A stretch of DNA of 64,000 bases from Aureococcus anophagefferens (GCF_000186865.1 NW_008705566.1:2597699-2661698), one strand, 5' to 3'. Shown: positions 26,496 through 36,757, counted from the first letter of the stretch. Made by a program: numbers and translations. The notes: a model not told the origin generated them from the letters alone.

Positions 26496-27065
26496 ATGTC
26501 GAGGGTCGCCGCCGAAGATTGCGTGCAGCCCTACGACGGCGCGGCGGTCGCGACTCCGGCGGGACCAGACGAGCCGCCGGCGGCGGCGCAGGCGGAGGCG
26601 CCCGTTGAGGCTCGGCAGGCGGCGGCGCAGGCGGAGGCGCTCAACTGGCGCGAGAAGTATGGGCTCCAGCAACCCGAGGCGCGCGACTCCTTCGACGACG
26701 ATGAGTTCTTCGACCCCGACGCGCCGGCGTACCACGAGGCGCCCGGCATCTGCGGCTGCGACGTCTGCATGTGCATCGTGGCGTGCAACTACGACAAGTC
26801 GGACCCGCGCTCGTGTCACCACGGCGTGCTCTTCGAAAGCGGCGAAGGCTTCGTCAACGCGAGCATCTGCAAGGCGTTGAACCTCGCGCGGCTGGGCTGC
26901 TGCGGCGCGGCGCCGGCGAACGCCGTCATGATCCGCGCGCCGCCGAGCGTCGCCAAGGCCATCCGCGTCTTCGACAAGACGGGCGTCGCGAGCATCAAGA
27001 ACCTGAGCGACGTCCACGCGCTCTACGGGGACATGCCCCGGGCCGCAACCGCCCGCGCAACTTAA
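26496..27065 (+). CDS. Small acidic protein with a cysteine cluster, unknown
   Basis: 189 aa. The Ala/Pro/Glu-rich N-terminal 50 residues contain a short internal duplication (AAAQAEAPVEARQ / AAAQAEALNWREK). An acidic patch (DSFDDDEFFDPDAP) leads to a cysteine-rich block GICGCDVCMCIVACNYDKSD, with SCHHGVLF and LGCCGAAPAN following: eight or nine cysteines that could bind metal. The C-terminus VAKAIRVFDKTGVASIKNLS looks helical. I do not recognise it. It overlaps the next gene by 4 bp at the stop codons (27062-27065). Confidence 0.55.
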   Translation: MSRVAAEDCVQPYDGAAVATPAGPDEPPAAAQAEAPVEARQAAAQAEALNWREKYGLQQPEARDSFDDDEFFDPDAPAYHEAPGICGCDVCMCIVACNYDKSDPRSCHHGVLFESGEGFVNASICKALNLARLGCCGAAPANAVMIRAPPSVAKAIRVFDKTGVASIKNLSDVHALYGDMPRAATARAT

Positions 27066-29174
27066 ATCGTCGGCGCGAACGCGGCGGCGGCCTCGGGCGC
27101 CGGCTGGGCCGTCTTGACGGCGCCGATGCCCGGGGGCTTGTCGTCGAGGCGCTCCGCGCGCTGGGCCTCCTCCCAGCCCGGCTCGTCGACCTTGCAGGTG
27201 CCGCCGCAGCGCGAGAAGATGAGGACGACGAAGGCCGGCAGCAGGATGCCCCACATGAAGACCGTCTCGCCCGTCGACGACCACGTGAGGAGGTCGAAGG
27301 AGTACCAGTAGGTGTAGCAGAAGCCGACGGCCCACCACAGCAGCATGAGCGTCGACGCCGAGTGGTAGTCGCGCTTCTTGAGCCAGTCGGGCCAGTACTT
27401 GTCCGTGAAGTGGACCCACGTGTAGACCTCGCCCCGGCGGCACCGCTCGGGGAACGCCTGGAGCTCCTTGCGCGTGCGCGGGATGAGGGGGCTCATGACG
27501 ATGGGCAGCAGCAGGAACGGCAGGCAGATCAACTGGAGCTTGGCGTACACGCTATAGTCGCCCGCCTCGAACTCCGCGTCCGTCGCCGTGTACTTGTCCT
27601 CGAGCCACGTCGTGACGCCGGACGTGTACTTGTCGACGATGTCGCAGATCGTGTTCGCGAGCACGTAGAGCAGGCCGCCGCGGTTGCTGTGGCACGTCGC
27701 GAGGAAGATGAGGCCGATGACGTTGCCGCCGAACGTCGACGCGATCTCCGAGACGACGTCGTACGCCGTCATGTACGTCGAGCAGGCCGTCGACTGCTGG
27801 CCGACCCAGGTGTAGAGCGGCACGAGGGCCGCGACGCCCAGCAGGAAGTTGGCGCACATGGTGTAGTACCACAGGGTCCGGAGCCGCATCTTCAGGCAGT
27901 ACTTCCGGTAGTACCAGTGCGAGGCGATCTGGACGACGTTGACGACGATCTTGTTCAGCGTGTAGGTGCTCGTCGACATGCCGCAGCCGTCGAGCTTCAC
28001 CATGTCCGAGTCCGTGCAGGAGATGTCCATGAGCTTGTACAAGGAGTAGAGGCCGATGACGTGCGCGACGTCCAGGTCCCGGAGCTGCCGCCTGTGTGGA
28101 AATCAAATCTTCAACCCGACTTCAATGTGAGCTTATTCGAATGTTTCGACGCAAGGCTTTCAGCTGGGCTTCGAGAACTCGACGAGAGCGATCGATCCGT
28201 CCAAAAATTAGCCGAATCGACTTCGATTTGACCGAGCTAGAGAATTCTCAAGTTTGGTCAGGACCACCCAAACCAGTGGTTGATTTCCACACAGGCTGCC
28301 GCTCCATCTTCGCGGTCTCGTTGCACGGCCTCCGCAGGGGCGGCTTCACCCGGGGCTCGAAGATGACGAGGTAGAGGGGCACGAGCGGCAGGGGGTAGAG
28401 CGCGTAGATGAAGCAGGAGCGGTTGATGTTGAACCAGTCCGCGGCCGCGGCCATGCCGCCGAACGTGTTGTCGACGACGACGTCCGTGAACAAGAGGCCC
28501 ACGAGAGATCCCGCCGACGTCACCAAACTCCAGGTCACGGCCAGGTAGCCCTGGCGCTCCAGCGGCTCGCGCATGGACCGCTGGACGTACAGGTAGTCCG
28601 TCACCGCGCCGCTCAGGCCGGAGCCCCACGACGCGACGAACCCGTAGAACATGAGCCGGTAGTAGGACATGGACGTGAAGCTCAGGAGGACGTAGACGAC
28701 GATGTGGATCAGCTTCGCCAGGATGTAGTAGTACTTGGCGCGCGTGCCGAAGACGGGCACGCAGACGACGAAGACGAGGATGACGATCTCGAACATGCCC
28801 GGCAGGTCGTCGATGTAGGCCATGACGGCCGTCTGGTAGTTGTTGAGCCCCAGCGAGTCGTAGGTGTAGAAGGACGAGACGATGCTGTAGACGGAGCTCG
28901 CGACCTCGTCGAAGAACTTCGTCAGCGTCAGGCCGAGCGTGCCGTACCAGAACGGGTCGATCATGTTCCTTCGCGTCTCCTCGTCGACGTCCTCCTCGTA
29001 GGGATCCGCGCGGATCGTCGCGTCGTCCTCGAGCACGGGGATCGCCCGCTGCGGCCGCACGCCCGTGGCGACGTCCGTCGCCCGCTCCATGGTCCGCAGC
29101 AGGCCGCGCTCCTCCTCGGGCACGCCGCCGTCGAGGTCGTCGTCGCGCGCCTCGGCGGACGGTTGGCTGCCCAT
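27062..29174 (-). CDS. Polytopic membrane carrier, possibly BT1/folate-biopterin type, one intron
   Basis: 633 aa after removing intron 28092-28302. About 75 acidic, soluble N-terminal residues precede some 12 membrane segments. Features: DPFWYGTLGLTLTKFFDEVA, YIDDLPGMFEIVILVFVVCV, GFVASWGSGLSGAVTDYLYV, and in exon 2 IFLATCHSNRGGLLYVLANT and LLWWAVGFCYTYWYSFDLLT. The order of helices and polar loops recalls BT1/FBT carriers of folate and biopterin, but no diagnostic motif is decisive. The splice joins codon GA|G to give ...KMERQLRDLDVAH. Divergent from the ABCB gene; the stop overlaps the neighbour by 4 bp. Confidence 0.68.
28084..28302 (-). mobile_element. Introner: 203-bp TIR element with 8-bp TSD forming a GC-AG intron
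   Basis: Element 28092-28294 has perfect 15-bp terminal inverted repeats, CTGTGTGGAAATCAA (28092-28106) and TTGATTTCCACACAG (28280-28294). It is flanked by the exact 8-bp duplication GCTGCCGC (28084-28091 and 28295-28302). On the gene strand the intron is 28302 down to 28092 (211 bp): the donor GC is the start of one TSD copy, the acceptor AG the end of the element. Excision restores the reading frame and one target copy. The interior shares blocks with the element at 34.3 kb. Confidence 0.96.
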
Positions 29175-29420
29175 GGCAAATGGCGGCGGGTGGGTTGGTG
29201 GTCGTGCGGGTTGTGGGCGCGGAGGCTGCTAGGGCAGCCGGTCTTGCAGGCTGCGGGCGCGGAGGCTGCCGATCCTAGCACATCACGCAGCCATCACTCG
29301 AATGGGTGACGAGCAGAAATGCAACACTGGCTCCGAAAATCAATCGCCGACGGTGCCTCGAAGTTGCCACTCCGTAGCCGCGGCCGCGACCGCGTCCTCG
29401 TCCGCGTCTGCCTCGCGGCC

Positions 29421-32213
29421 ATGGGCAAGGGCGGGAACCTGCGCGGCGGCATGATGGGCCGCGGCGTCGCCGCGAGCCGCACGTCGGTCTTCGAGCTCTG
29501 CACGGGCACGCGCGGCAACAGCTCCGAGTCGTCGGCGGCGCCGACGCGGCGCGTGCTGCGCTGGGTCCTGTTCGTGCTCCTCGTCGACGTGGGCCTGAGC
29601 GTCGCCGCCCAGTGGCTCGTGCGCGGGCGCCTCGTCTGGGCCTACAGCCTCAAGGGCGACTGCAGCGACCTCGTCGCCGCGGCCGCGGGCCGAGCGGCGG
29701 TCCTGCCGCTCGCGGCGGTCGCGGCGTACCGGTCCTGGCGCGCGGCGGCCGCGGACCCCGGCGCGGCCGCGCGCGACGGCGGCTACGAGCTCCTGGACGG
29801 CGGCGACGCCGAGGGCGCGGCGCTCGCGGCGCGGAAGCGGTCCGCGGACTTTCGCCGCGACGCGTGGCTCGCGCTCCTCTTCGTCCTCGCGTCCGTCTGC
29901 CAGGGCTACGTGGGCGTCAAGCTCTGCGTCTTCGATTTGAGCGCCCACCCGAGGAACGCGACGCCCATCGCCATCGCCGTCGGCCTCACGACGATCTGCG
30001 TCAACGTCGAGGCGTGGCTCCTCGCGAACGTCGTGCAGCTGCGGACGCGGCTCCTCGCGTCCGTCGCGCCGGGCCTCCACAAGCACGCGCTCGAGTACTC
30101 CATGGCGACGAACAACTGGTGCGACCTCTGCGACCGGCGCATCACGGCGCCGTCCATGTGGCGCTGCAACCAGTGCAACTTCGACGTCTGCCCGACGTGC
30201 TGGGCGCGGACGCGGCGCGGCGCGGGCGCGGCGACGACGTCGCCGTTGAGGTGCGAAGTCGTGCCCGCCGGCCGCGGCGGCCGCGGCGGCCGGGGCCGGG
30301 GCCGGCGCGCGCCGGAGCCGTCGCAGGCGTCGCAGGCGGAGGCGCAGATCGGCTCGTGGGAGATCCTGCGCCACGTCGGCGCGCTCATGGCGCCGGACTG
30401 GTGGCTCGTGCTCACGGCCCTGGTGTGCGTCGTCGGCTCCGGCGGCGCGGCGCTGGCGCTGCCGAGCTACCAGGGCGAGATCATCGACGCCGTCTACGCG
30501 CGGCAGCGCGCCAAGTTCCAGAACCGGCTCCTGCTCTACCTCGTCTTCTCCGTGGGCACGGCCGTGAGCCAGGCGCTGCGGGCGCTCTGCTTCCAGGTCA
30601 CGGGGCGGCGCCTCGCCTGCGCCCTGCGGAACCGGCTCTACCGGGCGATCCTGTCGCAGGACGTGGCCTTTTTCGATGCCACGGCGAGCGGCACGCTCAC
30701 GTCGCGGCTCACGCAGGACGTGAACCAGATGACGCAGCCGCTGACGACCTTGGTCGGCACGCTCACGTCGGCGATGATCTCCCTGGTCGGCGGCGTCGCC
30801 ATGGCCTTCTACACGTCCTGGCGCCTGTCCATGCTCGCGTTCACGACCGTCGGGCCCATCATGCACGTCACGCAGGCGTACGCGCAGTGGAGCCGCGAGC
30901 AGAACCGGAAGATCTTGGCGCATCTGGGCGAGGCCAACGCGGCAGCTACCGAGGCGCTGGCGAACGTGCGCACGGTCAAGGCCATGGCCACGGACGAGTT
31001 GGAGCAGCGGCGCTACGAGGGCCACACGTGCGCCGCGCGCGATAGAGGGGTCGTCGACGCGTCGCTGTCCGCGACGACGCAGCTCGTGAACAACGTCTTG
31101 GATTACGGCGCCGGCTGGCTGATTCTGTTTTATGGGGGCGCCCAGGCCATGAAGCGCGGCGGCGACATGTCCGCGGGGAAATTGGTCACGTACCAGCTCT
31201 ACTTCAACAAGATCCAGAGCTCCTACAACCAGCTGATCTCCTTATTATCATCCTTCACGCGCGCGAGCGGCGCGGCGCAGCGCGTGCTGGGTTTGTTGCA
31301 GTCCATGCCGGAGAAGGGCCGCGGGGGCGACGACTCCGGGGAGGTCGCGGGACGCGTGCGGTACGCGGGCGTCTTCTTCGCGTACGACGCGCGGCCAAAC
31401 CGGAACGTGCTGGGGGGCTTCGACCTCGACGTGGCGGCGGGGTCGACGCTGGCGTTGGTGGGCAAGTCGGGCTCGGGCAAGACGACGGCGCTCCACTTGT
31501 TGCTGCGGTTCTACGACCCGGCGCGCGGCGACGTGCTCCTCGACGGCCGGCCGCTCCGGTCGCTGGACGTCGCGTTCCTCCGGCGCCACTTCGCCATCGT
31601 GGCCCAGGAGACGCAGCTCTTCAACACGACGATCTACGGCAACATCGCCTACGGCGTCGACGGCGCGGACCCGGCGGCCGTCGCCGCGGCCGCGGAGGCG
31701 GCGCTCGCGGACGAGTTCATCCGCGACTTCCCCGCGGGCTACGACACGCACGTCGGCGAGCGCGGCGTGCGCATCTCCGGCGGCCAGAAGCAGCGCATCT
31801 CCATCGCGCGCGCTTTTCTTAGGAACCCGAAGCTCCTGCTCTTGGACGAGGCGACGTCCGCGCTCGACGCGGAGTCCGAGGCCAAGGTCCAGCGGTCCTT
31901 GGACACGCTCATCGCGGGGAAATCGGCGACGGTCATCCTCGTCGCCCACCGCCTCTCGACGGTGCGCAACGCCGACGCCATCGCCGTCGTCGGCGACGGC
32001 CGCGTCCTCGAGCTCGGCGACCACGACGCGCTCGTCGCGCGGAAGGGCATCTACGCGACGCTCGTGAGCCGCCAGCTCCAGGTCAGCGCGAACACCATCG
32101 ACGAGACCAAGGTCGACGCCGCCGCCGCGGCCCACGCCCTCGACATCGACGAGCTCATCCGCCAGGCCCAGGAGGCCCAGGACGCGCTCGTCGCCGCGCC
32201 CGGGCGTTCGTAA
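29421..32213 (+). CDS. ABCB-type half transporter with an inserted zinc finger
   Basis: 930 aa from ATG 29421 (good context GCCATGG; 34 more residues are open upstream). Four or five hydrophobic segments (residues about 40-220) precede a zinc-finger block NWCDLCDRRITAPSMWRCNQ then CNFDVCPTCW (about 235-265), a ZZ/C1-like pattern of CxxC pairs. Then come an Arg/Gly linker, an exporter TMD (starting WLVLTALVCVVGSGGAALAL) and a complete NBD: Walker A GKSGSGKTT, signature ISGGQKQR, Walker B LLLLDEATSALD, H-loop VAHRLST. It resembles TAP/TAPL-like peptide exporters of vacuole or ER. The zinc finger is unusual. Convergent with ABCC (12 bp). Confidence 0.88.
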   Translation: MGKGGNLRGGMMGRGVAASRTSVFELCTGTRGNSSESSAAPTRRVLRWVLFVLLVDVGLSVAAQWLVRGRLVWAYSLKGDCSDLVAAAAGRAAVLPLAAVAAYRSWRAAAADPGAAARDGGYELLDGGDAEGAALAARKRSADFRRDAWLALLFVLASVCQGYVGVKLCVFDLSAHPRNATPIAIAVGLTTICVNVEAWLLANVVQLRTRLLASVAPGLHKHALEYSMATNNWCDLCDRRITAPSMWRCNQCNFDVCPTCWARTRRGAGAATTSPLRCEVVPAGRGGRGGRGRGRRAPEPSQASQAEAQIGSWEILRHVGALMAPDWWLVLTALVCVVGSGGAALALPSYQGEIIDAVYARQRAKFQNRLLLYLVFSVGTAVSQALRALCFQVTGRRLACALRNRLYRAILSQDVAFFDATASGTLTSRLTQDVNQMTQPLTTLVGTLTSAMISLVGGVAMAFYTSWRLSMLAFTTVGPIMHVTQAYAQWSREQNRKILAHLGEANAAATEALANVRTVKAMATDELEQRRYEGHTCAARDRGVVDASLSATTQLVNNVLDYGAGWLILFYGGAQAMKRGGDMSAGKLVTYQLYFNKIQSSYNQLISLLSSFTRASGAAQRVLGLLQSMPEKGRGGDDSGEVAGRVRYAGVFFAYDARPNRNVLGGFDLDVAAGSTLALVGKSGSGKTTALHLLLRFYDPARGDVLLDGRPLRSLDVAFLRRHFAIVAQETQLFNTTIYGNIAYGVDGADPAAVAAAAEAALADEFIRDFPAGYDTHVGERGVRISGGQKQRISIARAFLRNPKLLLLDEATSALDAESEAKVQRSLDTLIAGKSATVILVAHRLSTVRNADAIAVVGDGRVLELGDHDALVARKGIYATLVSRQLQVSANTIDETKVDAAAAAHALDIDELIRQAQEAQDALVAAPGRS

Positions 32214-32225
32214 CGTTTTTTTAAT

Positions 32226-35200
32226 TCACCGGACCGCCGCCCCCCGCGCGCGCGCGACGAGCCCCGCGAGGTCGCCCGTCGCTGCGCAGAGGTCGTAGAA
32301 GGCCGAGCCCGGGTCGCCGAGGAGCGCGCCGGGCGCGTCGCACTCGACGAGCGCGCCGCGCGCGAGGACGGCGACCTTGTCGAAGTCCGCGATGGTCGCG
32401 AGGCGGTGCGCGATGACGAGGAGCGTCGTCGCCGCGAGGTCGTCGCCGCGGAGCGCGGCCTGGATGCGCGCGTCCGCGCCCTCGTCGACGGACGCGGTCG
32501 CCTCGTCGAGGACGAGGATCCTCGACCGCCGGAGGAGCGCCCGCGCGAGGCAGAGGAGCTGCTGCTCGCCGGCCGAGAAGTTGGCGCCGCGGTCGTCGAC
32601 GGCCGCGTCGAGGTCGCTCCGCCGGAACGCGACGCGCGCGAGCGCGGCGGCGATCTCCGCGTCGCTCCGCGCGCCGAAGGGGTCGAGGTTCGCGCGGACG
32701 CTGCCCCGGAAGAGCGTCGGCTCCTGCGGGATCAGGCTCAGGCTCCCGCGGAGGTCCGCGAGCCTCAGCGCCGCGACGTCGACGCCGTCGACGAGCACGC
32801 GGCCGCCGGCGGGCTCGACGAGGCGGAAGAGCGCCGCCACCAAGCTCGACTTGCCCGCGCCCGTGCGCCCGCAGACGCCGAGGCGCTCGCCGCCGTCGAC
32901 GGCGAAGGACACGCCCCGGAGCGCCGGCGCGTCCGGCGCGGACGCGTAGGCGAGCGACACGGCCTCGAAGGCCACGCGCCCCTTCGCGGGCCAGCCCGGC
33001 GGCCGCGCGCGGCCGTCCGCCCGCTCGCGGGGCAGGCGCGCGTACTCGTCCGCGCGCTCGAGCGCGTTCGCCGCCATCTCGACCGTCGCGTGCTGCTTGA
33101 TCGTGAAGGTGACGGCCTGGGTCACGCCGAGGCTGTAGCTCAGCGCGAGGCCGACGGTGGCGCCGTCGAGGTCCGCCGCGCGCGCGAGCGCGTAGGCGAC
33201 GACGCAGCCGTTGACGAGCGCGCCGAGGCAGCGCAGGCGCACGACGAGCCAGGAGTTGACGGCGAAGAGCTGGTAGAGCGCGCTCGAGTTGACGTCGACG
33301 CGCCGGAGGCAGTCCTCCCGGAGGCGGCCCGTCGCCCCGAACGCGCGCGCGGTGACGAGGCCTGAAGACGCGCGGGTCGTTCGCGCGGCGGACGAGGCCT
33401 CGGACGCGGGCGCGCGCCGCTCGCGAGCTCCGCGACGGCGCCGAAGACCGGCGATCGCGTCGACGCCTCGAGCCGCTTGAGCTCGCGGTTGCCTGCGGGG
33501 ACAACGCTCCCGGAACGAAAGAGCGGGGGGAAAACGCCGGCGCTCGCAGGCGTAGTAGCGGCCGGCGAAGACGTAGGAGAAGCCCACCATGGGCGCGACG
33601 GACGCCGCCGCGACGGGGATCTCGTAGAGGATGACCGCGACGATGCCCGCGAGGCTCAACACGTACTGGGCGAGCATGGCGAGCTCGTTCATCAGGTCCT
33701 TGTCGATGGTCTGCACGTCGGACGCGCAGCGGTTGAGCACGCGGCCCGCGGGCGTGGCCTCGAACCACGCGAGCGGCGCGGCGAGCACCGCGGCGACGAC
33801 GCGGTCGTGGACCTTTCGCGACCCGCGCAGCGAGCCTTTGGCGATGGCGAGGCGCGTCAGGCAGAGCGTCCCGAAGGTCGCGGACGCGAAGAAGACGTAC
33901 TTGGACCGCTGCGCGGCGCCGGAGTTCTCGAGCTCGAGCGCGGCGACCCAGGCCTTGAGCGCCAACGCCTGCCCGTTGAGGAGCACCTGGTAGCCGACGA
34001 GGAGCGCGGCCATGGGGACGAGGAACGACGCGCCGCCGCAGTCGACGAAATAGCGGCCGTAGACGGCTAGCTTCGTCGCGCCGACCTGCTGGGCCTCCGC
34101 GCGGACGAGGCGGCCGTCGGCCGCGGCGGTTTTCGCGGCCGCGGCGCCGGGTGCGACGTCGTCGGCGTCGCGACCGCGCCGCGCCTCGGCGGCTCTGAGG
34201 TCCGGGGGGCGCGCGGCGGCGCGGCCGGCGCCGTCGAGCCAGACCGCCGCGTCCGCCTGGGCAGGACAAGAGAGATTCAACGTCGCTTCAACGTGAGTGT
34301 TCCGCGCGCGCGCGTTCCGGAAAAAGCATCCACGCTTCGAGGCCGTTCCGAGAGATGATCGCTCGTCCAAAAATCAGCCGAAACGAGCGGAAAACGGCCG
34401 AGATAGGAGCCTTTGAAGTTGGGAATTTCGCTCTCTTGTCCTGCCCTGGCGTCCGCGTCCGCCTCCGTCAGCGCCACCTGGTGCGTCGCGAGCACGACCG
34501 TCTTCCCCCTGAGCAGGTCGCGCACGACGCGCCGGAAGACGTGGGCGCCGACGTGGGCGTCCAGGGCGCTCAGGACGTCGTCGAAGACGTAGAGGTCCGC
34601 GTCCGCGTAGGCCGCGCGCGCGAGAGCGAGCCGCTGGCGCTGGCCGCCGGAGAGCGTCGCGCCCCGTTCCCCGATCTCCGTCAGATCCCCGGCGGCGAGC
34701 CGGGCGAAGTCGTCGTCGAGGGCGCAGGCGCGCACGACGGCGGCGTACCGCGCCGCGTCGTAGGCGGTCCCGAAGAGCACGTTGTCGCGCGCCGTCGCCC
34801 GCAAAATCCAGGGCGCCTGCGCGACGTAGGCCGCCCGCCGCCGGGCGCCGGGCCCGTCGAGCTCGCCGAGGAGCGCGAGGAGCAGCGACGACTTGCCGCT
34901 CGCCGTCGGGCCGTAGACGCACGTGAGCCGGCCCCGGCGGACGACCACGTCGAGCTCTTGGAGCGCGGGGGAATCCGCGCCGGGCCAGGAGAAGGTCCCG
35001 GCGAGCGCGATGTCGCCGGCGTCGCGCGCCGCCGCGCCGGCCTCGGCCGGCGGCGCGGCGCGAATGAAAGCCTCGAAGCGCGCAAAGGCGACCTTGGCCT
35101 GGATCCAGTGGTTGAGCGCGTCCGGCAGCGCGTTCAGAGGCCACCGCAATAGATTGAAGAGCGTCAGCGCCGTGAAGGCCTGGGCCGCCGTGAGGTCGCG

Positions 35201-36757
35201 ATGGAGGAGCTGCGTGTGGACGAGGAAGGTGACGATGCCGATCCAGGACGGCGCGCCGAGGACGACGCCGAGCATCGCGGCCGTCGTGTAGAGGTACGCG
35301 GCCAGCGCGCGGACCTCCGCCGCGCGCGCGGCCGCGACGCGCGCGGCGAACTCGGGCTCCCAGCCAAAGGCCTTGACGACGCGGATGCCCGCGATGACCT
35401 CGTGGATCACGCGCATGCGGCCGTCGCGCTTCGCCATGAGCTGGGTCTGCAAGCGCGCGAGGCGCCGCTTCATCGCGCGCGACGCCGGCATGAGCGCGAC
35501 GAGCACGCCGACGCCGAACAAACCCGCGGCGCCGAGCACGTCCAGCAGCAGCAGGATGTTCAGCGTGAGCTGGAGCGCCGCGGCCCAGAGCAGCTGGCCC
35601 TGGACCATGTAGTTGACGACGTTCGCGGCGTCCACGGACACGAGGTTCGTCACGACGCCCGGCTCCGCGGCGCCGCAGGGGGAGCGCGCCAGGGCGTCGA
35701 GGACGCAGCCCGTGAGGTAGGCCCGGGCCCGCACGCCGAGCCGCCGCCCGATCTTGACGTTGTGCGTGTCGCCGAAGATCGCGACGACGGGCAGGAACGC
35801 GACGCCGGCCGCGGCCGCGAGCACGAGCGGCGGCACGGGCCCCGGCGCCGGCCGCGACTGGACGAAGGTGATGACGACGTTCAGGGCGAAGGGCGACGCG
35901 AAGCCGTTGACGAGCGTCGGGACGAGGCGGTAGAAGGTCTGGAGCCCGTAGCGCCAGCCGCACCGCCGGAGCGTGAATAACCACAGGCTCCCCGTCGCCG
36001 GCGGCGGCCCCCAGGCTTCCAACACGCGCGCGGCGCGATCCCCGTCCGCCGGCGGCGGCAGGTCCGCCGCCGCGAGGGGCCGCTTCGATCCGACGGCGAT
36101 GAGGTCCTCGAGCCACGCGAAGGAGAAATACGACGCGAGCGAGCAGCGCCACTCCGGCGGGAGCGCGCTCGAGGCCTCGCGCCGCACGGGCCGCCGGTCG
36201 CAGGCGACGAGAAAGACGACGCACTCCAGCGCGGCGGCCCAGACCCGGCAGTCCGCGGCCGCGAACGCCGCGGCGGTCTCGCGCGCGTCGACGGCGGCCG
36301 CGGCCGCGTAGAACACAAAACAGAAGGTCCGGCTTCGCACGCGCGCGCAGCGGAGCGCGACGCCCTCGGCGTAGACGGCGCAGCACCAGGCGAGGCAGCG
36401 CAGCGCGTGGCGCAGCACGCGCGCGGCCTTTGCGGGCTCGTCGAGCGCGCCGCCGTCCTGCGCGAAGAAGACGGCCGCGAAGAGGAAGTAGACGGCGAGC
36501 GCGCAGCCGAGCGTTTGCGTCGTGAAGCCGAACCCGACGTCCTTGGACCACGTCTTTTTGACCGCGTGCTCGTCGTCGACGACGACGGCGTAGGCGTCGT
36601 CCCGCGTGGACAGCAGCGGCGCCGCGAGCTCGCTCACCGGTCGCGCTGTTCGCCGTCTCGCGGCGGCGACGACGAGGTGCAGGAGCGCGACGGCAAATAA
36701 TGCGACTTCGACGAGGACCGGGGTGCTGACCCAGACGCGGGCATCCAGCATCATCAT
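32226..36757 (-). CDS. ABCC (MRP-type) full ABC transporter, three introns
   Basis: 1406 aa after removing introns 34257-34456, 33493-33547 and 33362-33417. A hydrophobic N-terminus from ATG 36757 (VWVSTPVLVEVALFAVALLH) is followed by TMD1 and NBD1 (Walker A GPTASGKSS, signature LSGGQRQR, Walker B DLYVFDDVLSALD). TMD2 and NBD2 come next (GRTGAGKSS, FSAGEQQL, ILVLDEATASVDEG). Intron removal recreates the MRP hallmark between NBD1 and TMD2 (ATHQVALTEADAD then AAVWLDG) and YYACNRELKRLEASTRSPVF. Likely exports glutathione or glucuronide conjugates across plasma or vacuolar membrane. It follows the beta-helix gene head-to-tail, 43 bp from its stop, an exception to strand alternation. Confidence 0.9.
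33362..33417 (-). other. 56-bp GC-AG intron in the ABCC gene
   Basis: Removing 33362-33417 on the minus strand joins VAELAS-G to LVTARAFGATGRL, the expected ABCC continuation. The donor is G|GCGCGCGC and the acceptor CTTCAG|GCCTCGTC. Together with the 55-bp intron the loss is 111 bp, a multiple of three, which is why the frame looks open across both. Confidence 0.82.
33493..33547 (-). other. 55-bp GC-AG intron in the ABCC gene
   Basis: Removing 33493-33547 on the minus strand turns YYACERRRFPPAL into YYAC-NRELKRLEASTRSP, the conserved ABCC sequence. The donor is T|GCGAGCGC and the acceptor CCCCGCAG|GCAACCGC. The eight bases after each junction agree at six positions, perhaps a decayed target duplication. 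Confidence 0.82.
34249..34456 (-). mobile_element. Introner: 192-bp TIR element with 8-bp TSD forming a GC-AG intron
   Basis: Element 34257-34448 has inverted ends CTGGGCAGGACAAGAGAG and CTCTCTTGTCCTGCCCTG (one mismatch at the second base) and an exact 8-bp duplication GCGTCCGC (34249-34256 and 34449-34456). On the gene strand the intron 34456-34257 is 200 bp, GC donor from the TSD and AG from the element end. A second GC six bases upstream (34462) would also splice in frame. Shares interior blocks (CGTCCAAAAATCAGCCGAA; CTTCAACGTGAG) with the element at 28.1 kb, in the same orientation relative to the host gene. Confidence 0.94.
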
